The notes under the pieces are model-generated. The model was not told where the DNA came from and did no database searches. It saw only the letters and a list, made by a program, of their open reading frames with translations. Shown piece by piece: positions 51,337 to 59,688 of a stretch of 62,210 bases of DNA. The translations under genes and the position numbers were made by a program. Position 1 is the first letter of the stretch, and the number at the start of each line of letters is the position of its first letter. Source of the DNA: Nocardia puris (GTDB lineage Bacteria > Actinomycetota > Actinomycetes > Mycobacteriales > Mycobacteriaceae). The stretch is taken from assembly GCF_003315035.1 (NCBI RefSeq), contig NZ_QNRE01000023.1, positions 1 through 62,210 of the forward strand, given 5' to 3'.

Positions 51337-52409
51337 CGTGCGGTCTCCCCGGGGTCGGACCCCGCCCACGCGGCCCGCAGGAGAGCGCGCACGCCATCGT
51401 CGGTGACCGGGGTGGGGTTGTCGGCGGGGGCGATCGCGGTGATGTCGTCGACGACGGTGTCGATGTCGGCTTCGCTCATACCGAGGTTGCCCAGACCACC
51501 GGGCACACCGAGCCCGGTGCCCAGTTCGCGCACGGCGGTGACGATGTCGGTTCGCCCGAGTGCCCGCGCGATGCGGTCGGTGGCCTCGCGAGCGTTGGGC
51601 GCGTTGTAGGCCAGCACGTACGGCAGCACGATCGCGTGGGTTTGTGCGTGAGGCAAGTCGAAGGCGCCGCCCAGGACATGGCAGATTTTGTGGTGCAGGC
51701 CTGATCCGGCGACGGCGAATGCCGATCCGGCCAAGTAGGCACCCAGCAACAGATCGCTGCGGGCGGCTGAGTCGGTCGCGGAGGCGTCGATGGCGTGCAG
51801 ACCGGCGACGAGGTGGCGGATGCCGTCCTCGGCGACCGCGCTCGACACCGGGCTGTGCCGAGGCGCCCAGAAGGCTTCCACGCAGTGCGCGACGGCGTTG
51901 AGGGCGCTGGCGACCGCGAGCTCGGCCGGCAGGGTCGCGGTCAGGTCGGGGTCGTAGACGACGGTCGTGGGCAGCACCCGCCGGTCGGTGCCGGTGGTCT
52001 TGCGGCCGCGGTCGGTCATCCCCCAGACCGGGGTCACCTCGGATCCGGCGTAGGTCGTCGGCACCGCGACGACGGGCAATCCGGTGGTCAGCGCGACGGC
52101 TTTGGCGGTGCCGGTGGTGGATCCGCCGCCCACCGACAGCACCAGATCTGCGTCGGCCTCGGTGGCGGCCTTGCGGGCCAGCTCCGCGACCTCGACCGGG
52201 ACGTGCGGGCGCACCTGGGAGAAGGTGGCCGCGACACGGTCGGCGAACGGCGCGCACAGCGTGGTCGCGAGGTCGCCCTCGGTGTCGGTGGCGATGAGCA
52301 GGATGCGCTGGGCGTCCAGCAGATCCAGTTCCCCGGGCAGCCGGGTGCGGGTCGCGCCCGCGCCGAAGACGATGCGGCCGGGCAGACCGTCGTAGGTGAA
52401 GGTGGTCAT
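51333..52409 (-). CDS. Maleylacetate reductase
   Basis: A 358-aa iron-type alcohol dehydrogenase family protein. Conserved segments include VFGAGATRTRLPGEL, SVGGGSTTGTAKAVAL, PTTYAGSEVTPVWGMTD and HHKICHVLGGAFDLPHAQTH, which are specific to maleylacetate reductases. It converts maleylacetate to 3-oxoadipate with NAD(P)H. ATG 52409 follows GAGGAG and overlaps the preceding stop as ATGA. Confidence 0.93.
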   Translation of the reverse strand: MTTFTYDGLPGRIVFGAGATRTRLPGELDLLDAQRILLIATDTEGDLATTLCAPFADRVAATFSQVRPHVPVEVAELARKAATEADADLVLSVGGGSTTGTAKAVALTTGLPVVAVPTTYAGSEVTPVWGMTDRGRKTTGTDRRVLPTTVVYDPDLTATLPAELAVASALNAVAHCVEAFWAPRHSPVSSAVAEDGIRHLVAGLHAIDASATDSAARSDLLLGAYLAGSAFAVAGSGLHHKICHVLGGAFDLPHAQTHAIVLPYVLAYNAPNAREATDRIARALGRTDIVTAVRELGTGLGVPGGLGNLGMSEADIDTVVDDITAIAPADNPTPVTDDGVRALLRAAWAGSDPGETAR

Positions 52410-52807
52410 CGGTTCTCCTCGGGGATCACAGTCGGGCTGTAGGCCAGGAGCAGCCATTGTTCGTCGCAGCGCACCCAGACCGCCTGGGCGCGGTTGCCGA
52501 GCTGTTTGCGGGTCCCGCCCGCGGTGATGTCGGCGTGCATCCGTCCGGCGACCACCGCGGAGTCGCCTGCGATCACGATCCGGTCAACGGGGTGGTCGAT
52601 GCGGTGATACACGTAGAAGCCGCTGCGCAGCTTGTCCAGGTAGCTGTCGAGAGTGTCGACCACCGCGTTGGAGTGGGTGTAGACCAACTCGGGATGGGCC
52701 AAGGCGGCGAAGGCGTCGACGTCACCGGCCAGCACGGCCGCATAGCGGGCGTCCTCGAGGGCGCGGATCGTCGCTTCGGTCTCGATGGCGAGGGTGTCGC
52801 CGGTCAT
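52406..52807 (-). CDS. SnoaL/NTF2-like protein
   Basis: A 133-aa protein with the NTF2-like pattern: TIRALEDARYAAVLAGDVDA and FAALAHPELVYTHSNAVVDT, then a beta sheet ending EQWLLLAYSPTVIP. Members are small isomerases, hydratases or ligand-binding proteins. It is coupled to the reductase gene by an ATGA overlap and lies 14 bases after the dehydrogenase gene. It may isomerise or hydrate an early intermediate of the pathway (inference). Confidence 0.82.
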   Translation of the reverse strand: MTGDTLAIETEATIRALEDARYAAVLAGDVDAFAALAHPELVYTHSNAVVDTLDSYLDKLRSGFYVYHRIDHPVDRIVIAGDSAVVAGRMHADITAGGTRKQLGNRAQAVWVRCDEQWLLLAYSPTVIPEENR

Positions 52808-52821
52808 GAGCGAACTCCTGT

Positions 52822-53694
52822 CTACATTGCGGGAGAGATGATTTCGGAGAAGGCGGGGGCGTTGCTGCGGCGCAGTGCGGTCAGAACCTCAGCCATGTCG
52901 GCCTCGGCCAGCCCGCCCGTCACCGCCTCGTCGAGCACCCCGTACGCCGCTTCGGCGCCGGGCAAGAACAGCTGATGGCGGCGGGCCAGATCCAGTGCCA
53001 GGCCGAGGTCCTTGCGGATCAGCGATACCGGCGCCGCGACCGGAGTGGACTCCGGTGCGAGGTAGGCCTGTTGCTTGTAGCCCACATACGGCGCCCCGGC
53101 GGCACTGTTGGTGAGGATCCCGTAGAAGACGGCGGGGTCCAGTCCGCCGGCCTCGGCAAGCAGAACACCTTCTGCCACAGCCTGACTCAGACCGGCGAGC
53201 ACCGCGTTGACCGCCAACTTGGCCGTCGAACCGGCACCGGCGGCGCCCGCGTGGAACTGCTTGGCGGTCATCGCCGCCAGTACCGGCTGGACCCTGTCGA
53301 ACTGTGCGGTGGTGGCGCCGACCATCGTGGTGATCGTGGCGGCCTCGGCCATCGACACGCTGCCCGAGACGGGCGCGTCCACGACCTCGATCCACGACAG
53401 CGCCGCCAGCTCGCGGACGACCGCGGGACCAACCGTTCCCATGACGACATGCAGGTGGCCCGGTGCGACATCGGACAACGCCTCGGTGACCAGCGCACGG
53501 GTCGCCGCGCCGTCGGGCAGCATGCTGATCGAGATCTCCGTGGCGGCCAGCGCATCGGCGGTGTCGACCGAACGCACCGACGCGGGCAGCTGCTGTGCGA
53601 CGGGGTCGTAGGCGAGCACGGTGTGCCCGGCAGCGGCCAAATGCGTGGCCATGGGCTTACCCATCCGGCCCAGGCCGGCGAATCCGATCAACAT
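52822..53694 (-). CDS. Beta-hydroxyacid dehydrogenase (3-hydroxyisobutyrate dehydrogenase family)
   Basis: A 290-aa protein. The N-terminal Rossmann motif is GFAGLGRMGKPMATHL, the substrate loop DAPVSGSVSMAEAA, and the catalytic Lys lies in GAGSTAKLAVNAVL. These enzymes oxidise 3-hydroxyacids or reduce semialdehydes/glyoxylate-type compounds. It is the first gene of the operon, opposite the XRE-cupin regulator. Its presence in a hydroxyquinol operon is unusual. The frame extends upstream to 53760, but the Rossmann start fits 53694. Confidence 0.87.
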   Translation of the reverse strand: MLIGFAGLGRMGKPMATHLAAAGHTVLAYDPVAQQLPASVRSVDTADALAATEISISMLPDGAATRALVTEALSDVAPGHLHVVMGTVGPAVVRELAALSWIEVVDAPVSGSVSMAEAATITTMVGATTAQFDRVQPVLAAMTAKQFHAGAAGAGSTAKLAVNAVLAGLSQAVAEGVLLAEAGGLDPAVFYGILTNSAAGAPYVGYKQQAYLAPESTPVAAPVSLIRKDLGLALDLARRHQLFLPGAEAAYGVLDEAVTGGLAEADMAEVLTALRRSNAPAFSEIISPAM

Positions 53695-53849
53695 GTCGAG
53701 CCCCGCTCGGCGGAACCGGCACGAGCAATGTCGATCGAGGCGGTGGAAGACCGCGGCCACCGGATCGCTGGGGTGTGTTCATGCGGGGAAGACACGAGAC
53801 TCCTTCGTCGTCGATGACGGGAACGGGGCGAGAACCACCACCAAATATG

Positions 53850-54065
53850 TTCAGTATCATTGAACACATCTTCAGTGATGTCAACCACTGTCCACTGAGG
53901 CGTTCTATGCAGTGGAGTCCTGGCACTCAGTAGCGCGCACGACGGGGACGGCCCTGCCACGACTTTGCGCCTCAAGGGGCGGCCCTGGACCGCCGCCGAG
54001 CGTCCACTCGCAGCCGAGCGGGTATGTTCATTGCTAGTGAAACGCTATTGTTCACTGATAGTTGA
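53850..54065. promoter_or_regulatory. Four TTCA-N7-TGAA-like sites in the divergent promoter region
   Basis: TTCAGTATCATTGAA (53850-53864, inside TGTTCA...TGAACA), TTCAGTGATGTCAA (53871-53884), TTCATTGCTAGTGAA (54027-54041) and TTCACTGATAGTTGA (54051-54065). Two copies lie near each of the two divergent genes. They are the likely operators of the XRE-cupin regulator, which would control both the catabolic operon and itself. Confidence 0.65.
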
Positions 54066-54090
54066 TGAATAGGCAGACAGGGGTGCGCTG

Positions 54091-54822
54091 ATGCAGGACA
54101 GAATCGGGCCGGCACTGAAGCAGGCGCGCCTGGATCGCGGAGCGAGCTTGCGAGCTGTCGCCGCGGCGGTCGGGATCTCGGCCAGCCAGCTCTCCCAGAT
54201 CGAGAACAACAAGTCCCAGCCCTCGGTGAGCACCCTCTACGCCCTGGTCCATCACCTGGAGATTTCCCTCGACGACCTGCTGGGGATCCCGCACCGGCGC
54301 ACGATTCAACCACCTGCCGATTCGCCCGACAACGCCGGCGGACAGGTTGTTCAGCGCGGCACCGACAACCCCGTGATCGAGATGGCCAACGGGGTCCGCT
54401 GGGAAAAACTCGCGGTCGGACCGGGCTCCGACGTCGACGCACTCCTGGTCACCTACGAACCCGGTGCGGCGAGTTCGGTCGACCGGATGCCCATGCGCCA
54501 CTCCGGGACCGAGTACGCCTACTTGTTCTCCGGGGAACTCACGCTGCTGCTCGGGTTCGACAAGTACACGATCAGCGCAGGCGACTCGCTCTGGTTCGAC
54601 TCCACCCGCCCGCACATCTATGTCAACCAGACCGACCAGCCCGCACGCGGGGTGTGGTTCGTCTCCGGGCGCCACGAGTCCGGCCCGACCCGGGAATGGG
54701 TCGCCGCCCAGCTCGGAGAGCCGACCCCGGGGAGGTCACCTCGGGTGAACAGCGCCGTCGATGCACTCGATCTTCTCGGCGCTGCCACCGCGCGGTCATC
54801 GCCGGGCAATCGCGAGGCCTAG
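54091..54822 (+). CDS. XRE-family regulator with cupin domain
   Basis: A 243-aa protein. Residues 5-62 are a Cro/C1-type helix-turn-helix (RAVAAAVGISASQLSQIENN). Residues 105-190 are a cupin_2 domain (MRHSGTEYAYLFSGELTLLL, GDSLWFDSTRPHIYVNQ) that usually binds a small effector. It stands divergent from the hydroxyquinol operon with four matching operator sites between. The likely effector is a pathway substrate. Confidence 0.88.
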   Translation: MQDRIGPALKQARLDRGASLRAVAAAVGISASQLSQIENNKSQPSVSTLYALVHHLEISLDDLLGIPHRRTIQPPADSPDNAGGQVVQRGTDNPVIEMANGVRWEKLAVGPGSDVDALLVTYEPGAASSVDRMPMRHSGTEYAYLFSGELTLLLGFDKYTISAGDSLWFDSTRPHIYVNQTDQPARGVWFVSGRHESGPTREWVAAQLGEPTPGRSPRVNSAVDALDLLGAATARSSPGNREA

Positions 54823-55352
54823 ACACACGCAGCATGACACCGGCGGCTGGTCACCGACATCGCCGCACACCTACATGGACCCGACCGAATCACTTGCACA
54901 TGAACAACATCCGTCAACGAGTCCCACCATCAGCCCAGCAGGCAAAGGGGCAGTCGTCGACCTTGTTCTGATCAGCGTTGGGCTGGGCAACCCGGCGCTG
55001 ATAGCGTCATCCCGTCCTTCAGCGGCGGACTCGCCGAAGCAGCACATCGAGGGCCGTTGCCAGCGGCACCCCATGGCCCAGGAACTCCAGATGCGCGACC
55101 TCGCCGACAGCAACATCCTGCCGACCTGGCCCGATGGAAAGCCGACGAAGTAGACAGTGCTGCCCCTGCAAGCTCATTCGGGCGGAAAGCGCGTAGAGGC
55201 AGGGGCGAGCATCCACCTACACGGCGTCTAGGAGCACTGTGGGAGGCGGGCATCACGATGCTCGACCCGGTGCGCCGCGGTCGGGTGTATGAAAGCCGCG
55301 CCCGCGTCCAGGCCCTGCCGCGGTGGACAGGGCCACGGCGCTGACCGAAAGG
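54823..55352. other. 530-base stretch without an assignable gene
   Basis: Short frames on both strands show no family resemblance. A minus-strand frame (55019-55216) ends with EVAHLEFLGHGVPLATALDV, which looks coding but is too short to identify; it may be a relic. No RNA gene was recognised. Confidence 0.35.
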
Positions 55353-56561
55353 TCAGACCCGTTCGAATACAGCCGCCAAGCCCTGTCCGCCGCCGATGCA
55401 CATCGTTTCGAGTCCGTAGCGACCGCCTCGGCGCGTCAATTCGTGCAGCAGGGTCGCCAGGATCCGAGCGCCGGTGGCACCCACCGGATGGCCGAGGGAG
55501 ATGCCGGACCCGTTCGGATTGAGGCGAGGGTCGTCGGGGTCGACCTTCCAGGACCGCAGCACGGCCAGCGTCTGGGCGGCGAAGGCCTCGTTGAGTTCGA
55601 TGACGTCCATGTCGTCGAGCGTGAGGCCCAATCGCGCGAGCGCCTTTTCGGTCGCTGGGACCGGTCCGATGCCCATCCTGGCAGGCTCTACGCCGGCGAC
55701 CGCCCAGGACGCGAGGCGCGCCATCGGCTGCAGACCGAGCTCGGCGGCCCGTTGGGGGGTGGTCACCACGCACACCGCCGCGCCGTCGTTCTGGCCGCTG
55801 GAATTGCCCGCGGTGACGGTCGAGTCCGGATCGGCTGCCGCGCGGATCGGGCGCAGGCGGCCCAGGGTGTGGATGTCGGTGTCAGCGCGCGGATGTTCGT
55901 CGAGCGCCACCTGTATGGGCTCCTTGTGCCGCTGCGTCACTGTCACGGGCACGATCTCGGCGTCGAAGCGTCCCTCGCGCTGCGCGGCGACCGCGCGCCG
56001 GTGCGACTGCACGGCGAGTGCGTCCTGGTCGGTGCGGGTGATGCGGAACTGCCCGCGCAGATTCTCCGCGGTCTCGATCATGCCGCCCGGGACGGGAAAG
56101 TTCTTGCCTCCGGCGGTGACCCGCGCCCGGGCCAGGCGATCGTGCAGGACCGGACCGTCGCCGCGCACGCCCCACCGAATGCTGTCGGTGTAGAACTCGG
56201 TGCGGCTCATCGACTCCACTCCCCCGGCCAGCACGAGATCGCTGCCACCGGTCTGCACCTGCATGCACGCTTGCAGCACGGCCTGCAGCCCCGATCCGCA
56301 CCGCCGGTCGACCTGGGCGCCGGGAACGCCGACGCCCAGTCCCGCGTCGAGTGCGGCGATACGCCCGATCGCCGGAGCCTCGGCACCGGGCGAGGCCTGC
56401 CCCAGGATGACGTCGTCGATGTGTTCGGCGGCCAGACCGGTGCGTGTCACCAGTTCGGTGATCACGGTCGTGGCGAGATCTTGCGCGGTGAGGTCTTTGA
56501 AGACGCCGCCGAACCGGCCGACCGGGGTTCGCAGGGGGTGGCAGATGACAGCTTCGGGCAT
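55353..56561 (-). CDS. Thiolase, probably 3-oxoadipyl-CoA thiolase
   Basis: A 402-aa thiolase. The acyl-enzyme Cys is C88 (VDRRCGSGLQAV), the His is in SLGHPVGATGAR and the second Cys is C388 (MCIGGGQG). ATG 56561 follows GAGGAAG. Sequence alone does not settle the substrate. The divergent CoA-transferase and the hydroxyquinol operon suggest cleavage of 3-oxoadipyl-CoA to acetyl-CoA and succinyl-CoA (PcaF role). It is 16 bases after the IclR gene on the same strand. Confidence 0.88.
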   Translation of the reverse strand: MPEAVICHPLRTPVGRFGGVFKDLTAQDLATTVITELVTRTGLAAEHIDDVILGQASPGAEAPAIGRIAALDAGLGVGVPGAQVDRRCGSGLQAVLQACMQVQTGGSDLVLAGGVESMSRTEFYTDSIRWGVRGDGPVLHDRLARARVTAGGKNFPVPGGMIETAENLRGQFRITRTDQDALAVQSHRRAVAAQREGRFDAEIVPVTVTQRHKEPIQVALDEHPRADTDIHTLGRLRPIRAAADPDSTVTAGNSSGQNDGAAVCVVTTPQRAAELGLQPMARLASWAVAGVEPARMGIGPVPATEKALARLGLTLDDMDVIELNEAFAAQTLAVLRSWKVDPDDPRLNPNGSGISLGHPVGATGARILATLLHELTRRGGRYGLETMCIGGGQGLAAVFERV

Positions 56562-56577
56562 GGAGCTTCCTCGTGGA

Positions 56578-57357
56578 TCAGGTGTGGGATCGTATCTGGG
56601 TCAGGTCGTGCTCGATCGCGGCGCTGGTCTCGAGCAGGGCGGGGATCAGAAAGTCGTGGACCTCGCTCGCGGTGTAGCGGGCGGCGTGGGTGGAGATATT
56701 GACCGCGGCCACGACCGCGCCGTGCCGGTCGCGGATCGGTGCGGCCATCGATCGCAGGCCCTGTTCGAGTTCCTGGTCGACGACGCAGAACCCCAGGGCG
56801 CGTACGCGTTCCAGCTCGGCGCGCAGCTGCGCCGCGGACGCGATGGTGCTGGGCGTGATCGGGGCGAGGTCTGCCTCACTCAGATAGCGGTCCAGCGCCT
56901 CGGGGTCGAGGGCGGCGAGCAGGACTCGGCCCATCGACGTGGCGAAGGCGGGGAAGCGGGTGCCGATGTCGATCGAGACGGTCATGATCCGGCTGACCGG
57001 GACACGGGCGACATAGACGATGTCGGTGCCGTCCAGGATCGACACCGACGTGGACTCGTGGACCCTCCCGGCCAGTGCCTCGAGATGGGGGCCCGAGAGT
57101 TCGGGCAGACCGAGGCTGGACAGGAAGCTGTAGCCCAACTCGAGAACTTTTGGAGTGAGCCAGAATTGGCCGCCGTCGGTGCGCACGTAGCCGAGTTCGA
57201 CCAAGGTGAGCAGGAATCGGCGGGCGGTCGCGCGGGTCAGCTCGGTCGCGGCCGCGACTTCGCTGAGGGTGCGCCGGGGATGCTCGGCATCGAACGATCG
57301 GATGACGGCCAGCCCGCGTCCGAGGGACTGCACGTACTCCAGCGACGGTTCGGCCAT
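56578..57357 (-). CDS. IclR-family regulator (PcaR/PobR-like)
   Basis: A 259-aa protein. N-terminal winged helix at 7-70 (LAVIRSFDAEHPRRTLSEVA, ATARRFLLTLVELGYV), then the IclR effector domain (VSILDGTDIVYVARVPVSRI, FPAFATSMGRVLLAALDPEA). Members of the PcaR/PobR group control beta-ketoadipate genes. ATG 57357 follows AAGGAGG. It is divergent from the CoA-transferase genes and upstream of the thiolase, so it probably regulates both. Confidence 0.9.
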   Translation of the reverse strand: MAEPSLEYVQSLGRGLAVIRSFDAEHPRRTLSEVAAATELTRATARRFLLTLVELGYVRTDGGQFWLTPKVLELGYSFLSSLGLPELSGPHLEALAGRVHESTSVSILDGTDIVYVARVPVSRIMTVSIDIGTRFPAFATSMGRVLLAALDPEALDRYLSEADLAPITPSTIASAAQLRAELERVRALGFCVVDQELEQGLRSMAAPIRDRHGAVVAAVNISTHAARYTASEVHDFLIPALLETSAAIEHDLTQIRSHT

Positions 57358-57514
57358 AGCTGGCGCACCTCCTTCTCCCAGTGGACCGACGGCATCCGCC
57401 CCCGCGGCAGGATCTCGACCGCCGGTCGGGCCTGAGGGTACGGCGCACAACCTCTGCGCAGTGATCTGGCGCGGTGCCGCCGGAGCGAGCTCACACCATC
57501 ACCCACACCTCGGT

Positions 57515-57562
57515 GTTCGTCCTGCGAACAAGTGTACTCATTGCGAACGATTCGTCTAGTAT
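57515..57562 (+). promoter_or_regulatory. Likely IclR operator and -10 element of the CoA-transferase promoter
   Basis: GTTCG-N5-CGAAC (57515-57529) and the related GCGAACGATTCGTC (57543-57556) precede a -10-like TAGTAT (57557-57562), 10 bases before the ATG at 57573. The GTTCG-type inverted repeat fits the sites of beta-ketoadipate IclR regulators. Confidence 0.5.
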
Positions 57563-57572
57563 CGGTGCCGTG

Positions 57573-58319
57573 ATGGACAAAGTCATTGCGACGGCAACCG
57601 CGGCCGTCGCCGATATCCCCGACGGCGCCTCGCTCGCGGTCGGCGGGTTCGGGCTCGTCGGAGTGCCTCAGGTGCTCATCGACGCCCTACTCGCCCAGGG
57701 CGCCACCGATCTCGAAGTGGTCAGCAACAACTGCGGCACCTCCGGTTCCGGCCTCGGCGTGCTGCTCGACGCGCACCGGATACGCCGCACGACCAGCTCC
57801 TATGTGGGGTCCAACGCCGAATTCGCCCGCCAGTTCCTGGCCGGCGAACTCGAGGTCGAGCTCACCCCGCAGGGCACCCTGGCCGAGCGCATGCGCGCCG
57901 GCGGGGCGGGCATTCCCGCCTTCTACACCCCGGCAGGCGTCGGCACCCAGGTCGCCGAGGGCGGGCTGCCGCTGCGCTACGACGGCGCAGGCGGGATCGC
58001 ACTCGCGAGCCCCGCCAAGGAGACCCGGGTCTTCGACGGGATGACCTACGTACTCGAGCAGGCGATCGTCACCGACTTCGCGTTGGTCCACGCCTGGAAG
58101 GGTGACCGGCACGGCAATCTCGTCTACCGGCGCAGCGCCCGCAACTTCAACCCGCCCGCCGCCGCGGCAGGCCGCGTGACCATCGCCCAAGTCGAGGAAC
58201 TGGTCGAACCGGGCGAACTCGACCCTGACGAGATCCACACCCCGGGCATCCACGTCCAGCGGGTCGTGCACGTCGGCAGAGTCGAGGTAGGCATCGAGAA
58301 CAGGACGGTCCGCGCATGA
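57573..58319 (+). CDS. 3-oxoacid CoA-transferase subunit A (3-oxoadipate type)
   Basis: A 248-aa protein with the alpha-subunit pattern: GASLAVGGFGLVGVPQVLID, SNNCGTSGSGLGVLL, and FYTPAGVGTQVAEGG. It forms the active enzyme with the B subunit encoded next (ATGA overlap). In this context it probably transfers CoA from succinyl-CoA to 3-oxoadipate (PcaI role). The frame opens at 57474, but ATG 57573 begins at the family's usual point. Confidence 0.9.
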   Translation: MDKVIATATAAVADIPDGASLAVGGFGLVGVPQVLIDALLAQGATDLEVVSNNCGTSGSGLGVLLDAHRIRRTTSSYVGSNAEFARQFLAGELEVELTPQGTLAERMRAGGAGIPAFYTPAGVGTQVAEGGLPLRYDGAGGIALASPAKETRVFDGMTYVLEQAIVTDFALVHAWKGDRHGNLVYRRSARNFNPPAAAAGRVTIAQVEELVEPGELDPDEIHTPGIHVQRVVHVGRVEVGIENRTVRA

Positions 58320-58960
58320 GCCGCACCCGCCACGAACTGGCCGCACGTGTCGCCGCCGAACTGCGCGACGGTCAATACGTCAACCTCGGCATCGGCATGC
58401 CGACCCTCGTCCCGAACTACCTGCCCGAGGGCGTGAGTGTCGTGCTCCATTCGGAGAACGGCGTTTTGGGAGTCGGTCCCTATCCCACCGAGGACGAAGT
58501 CGACCCCGAACTGATCAACGCGGGCAAGGAGACGATCACCGTCATGCCCGGCGCCTCCTACTTCGACTCCGCCCACTCGTTCGGCATGATCCGCGGTGGC
58601 TGCGTCGATGTCGCTGTGCTCGGCGCGATGCAGGTCAGCGCTCGCGGGGACCTGGCGAACTGGATGATCCCAGGAAAAATGGTCAAGGGCATGGGCGGGG
58701 CAATGGACCTGGTCCACGGCGCGAAACGCGTCATCGTGATGATGGAACATCGTTCACGCAACGGCGAACCCAAGATCGTCGAGCGGTGCAGCCTGCCGCT
58801 GACCGGAACGAGCTGTGTGCACCGCATCATCACCGACATGGCCGTCTTCGACGTCTGTTCGACCGGGCTGATACTCCTCGAAACCGCCCCCGATGTCACC
58901 GTCGCCGAGGTACGCGAAGCCACAGGCGCCGACTTCACGGTCGCCTTGGCCCTCAGCTGA
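58316..58960 (+). CDS. 3-oxoacid CoA-transferase subunit B
   Basis: A 214-aa protein with the beta-subunit motif YVNLGIGMPTLVPNYLPEG and the catalytic glutamate E47 in HSENGVLGVGPYP. GAMQVSARGDLANWMIPGKM and GMGGAMDLVHGAKRVIV are also typical. It completes the CoA-transferase (PcaJ role). The start overlaps the A-subunit stop by four bases. Confidence 0.92.
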   Translation: MSRTRHELAARVAAELRDGQYVNLGIGMPTLVPNYLPEGVSVVLHSENGVLGVGPYPTEDEVDPELINAGKETITVMPGASYFDSAHSFGMIRGGCVDVAVLGAMQVSARGDLANWMIPGKMVKGMGGAMDLVHGAKRVIVMMEHRSRNGEPKIVERCSLPLTGTSCVHRIITDMAVFDVCSTGLILLETAPDVTVAEVREATGADFTVALALS

Positions 58961-58970
58961 GCCCGCCGGC

Positions 58971-59603
58971 TCAGTTCGGTAGCGAACCGGGGCTGCCGTG
59001 TCGGGCGAGTGTGTCCTGAACGCAGCGGGAAAGGAACGCGTCGTCGATGGGCTTGTCGCCCACCAGGAGCCGGAAATACAGCGGCGCGGACAGCGTTTCG
59101 AGCACTTCGCGGGGGTCGGTACCCTCGGGCAGCTCACCCCGGTCGATCGCTTTGATGACCACCTGCGAGCTCTTCTCGAAGCGTTCGTCCCAGAAACGGC
59201 GGCGTGCGGTGTCGACCTCGGGGTCGGCCGACAGCGCGATCGCGGTACCCACCAGCCGGACGGTGCCGGGTCGCTCGAGAAGATGAGCGACCTGCTCGGC
59301 GAGCGTGCGCAAATCCGTGTGCAAAGCACCGGTGTCGGGCACCGGGTTGCCCGAGGCGGCGAGTTCTGTGACGGCTTCGGCGATCAGCGCGGTCCGGGTT
59401 CCCCACCGCCGGTAGATGGTGGTTTCGGCGACCCCGGCGCGGGCGGCGATATCGCCGATGGTCAGGCCTTCGATTCCGTGCTCGATCACCTGGTCCAAAG
59501 TGGCGGTCAACACCGCTTGGCGCACACGTGCCGAACGACCCCCGGTCCGCTTGCGCGGAACCGGGGGTGACGCGCTGTCCTCGGCGTTCTCGTGCTGAAC
59601 CAT
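58971..59603 (-). CDS. TetR-family regulator
   Basis: A 210-aa protein. The helix-turn-helix lies at about 25-70 (EGLTIGDIAARAGVAETTIY). The C-terminal domain (TetR_C_16/TetR-C 11-like) includes FDERFEKSS-type helix and EVLETLSAPLYFRLLVGDKP. It is convergent with the CoA-transferase genes and 85 bases downstream of the Tat-exported protein gene on the same strand, so it may control the paralogue pair. Ligand unknown. Confidence 0.88.
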   Translation of the reverse strand: MVQHENAEDSASPPVPRKRTGGRSARVRQAVLTATLDQVIEHGIEGLTIGDIAARAGVAETTIYRRWGTRTALIAEAVTELAASGNPVPDTGALHTDLRTLAEQVAHLLERPGTVRLVGTAIALSADPEVDTARRRFWDERFEKSSQVVIKAIDRGELPEGTDPREVLETLSAPLYFRLLVGDKPIDDAFLSRCVQDTLARHGSPGSLPN

Positions 59604-59688
59604 GGTCCACGTTCTACCCGACCAGATCCGGGAGCGCCGAATTCCGCCCCCAGCCGTGCTCACGGCACCGGGGGACGATGGCCGGGGG

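Noticed and set aside
47876..51397. 1173-aa minus-strand frame as a single fusion protein
   Set aside because: Only its C-terminal 354 codons encode a dehydrogenase; the rest is antisense-frame shadow of the MFS and dioxygenase genes.
55019..55216. 65-aa minus-strand frame as a gene
   Set aside because: Some residues look coding, but there is no clear ribosome binding site, no family and no supporting context.
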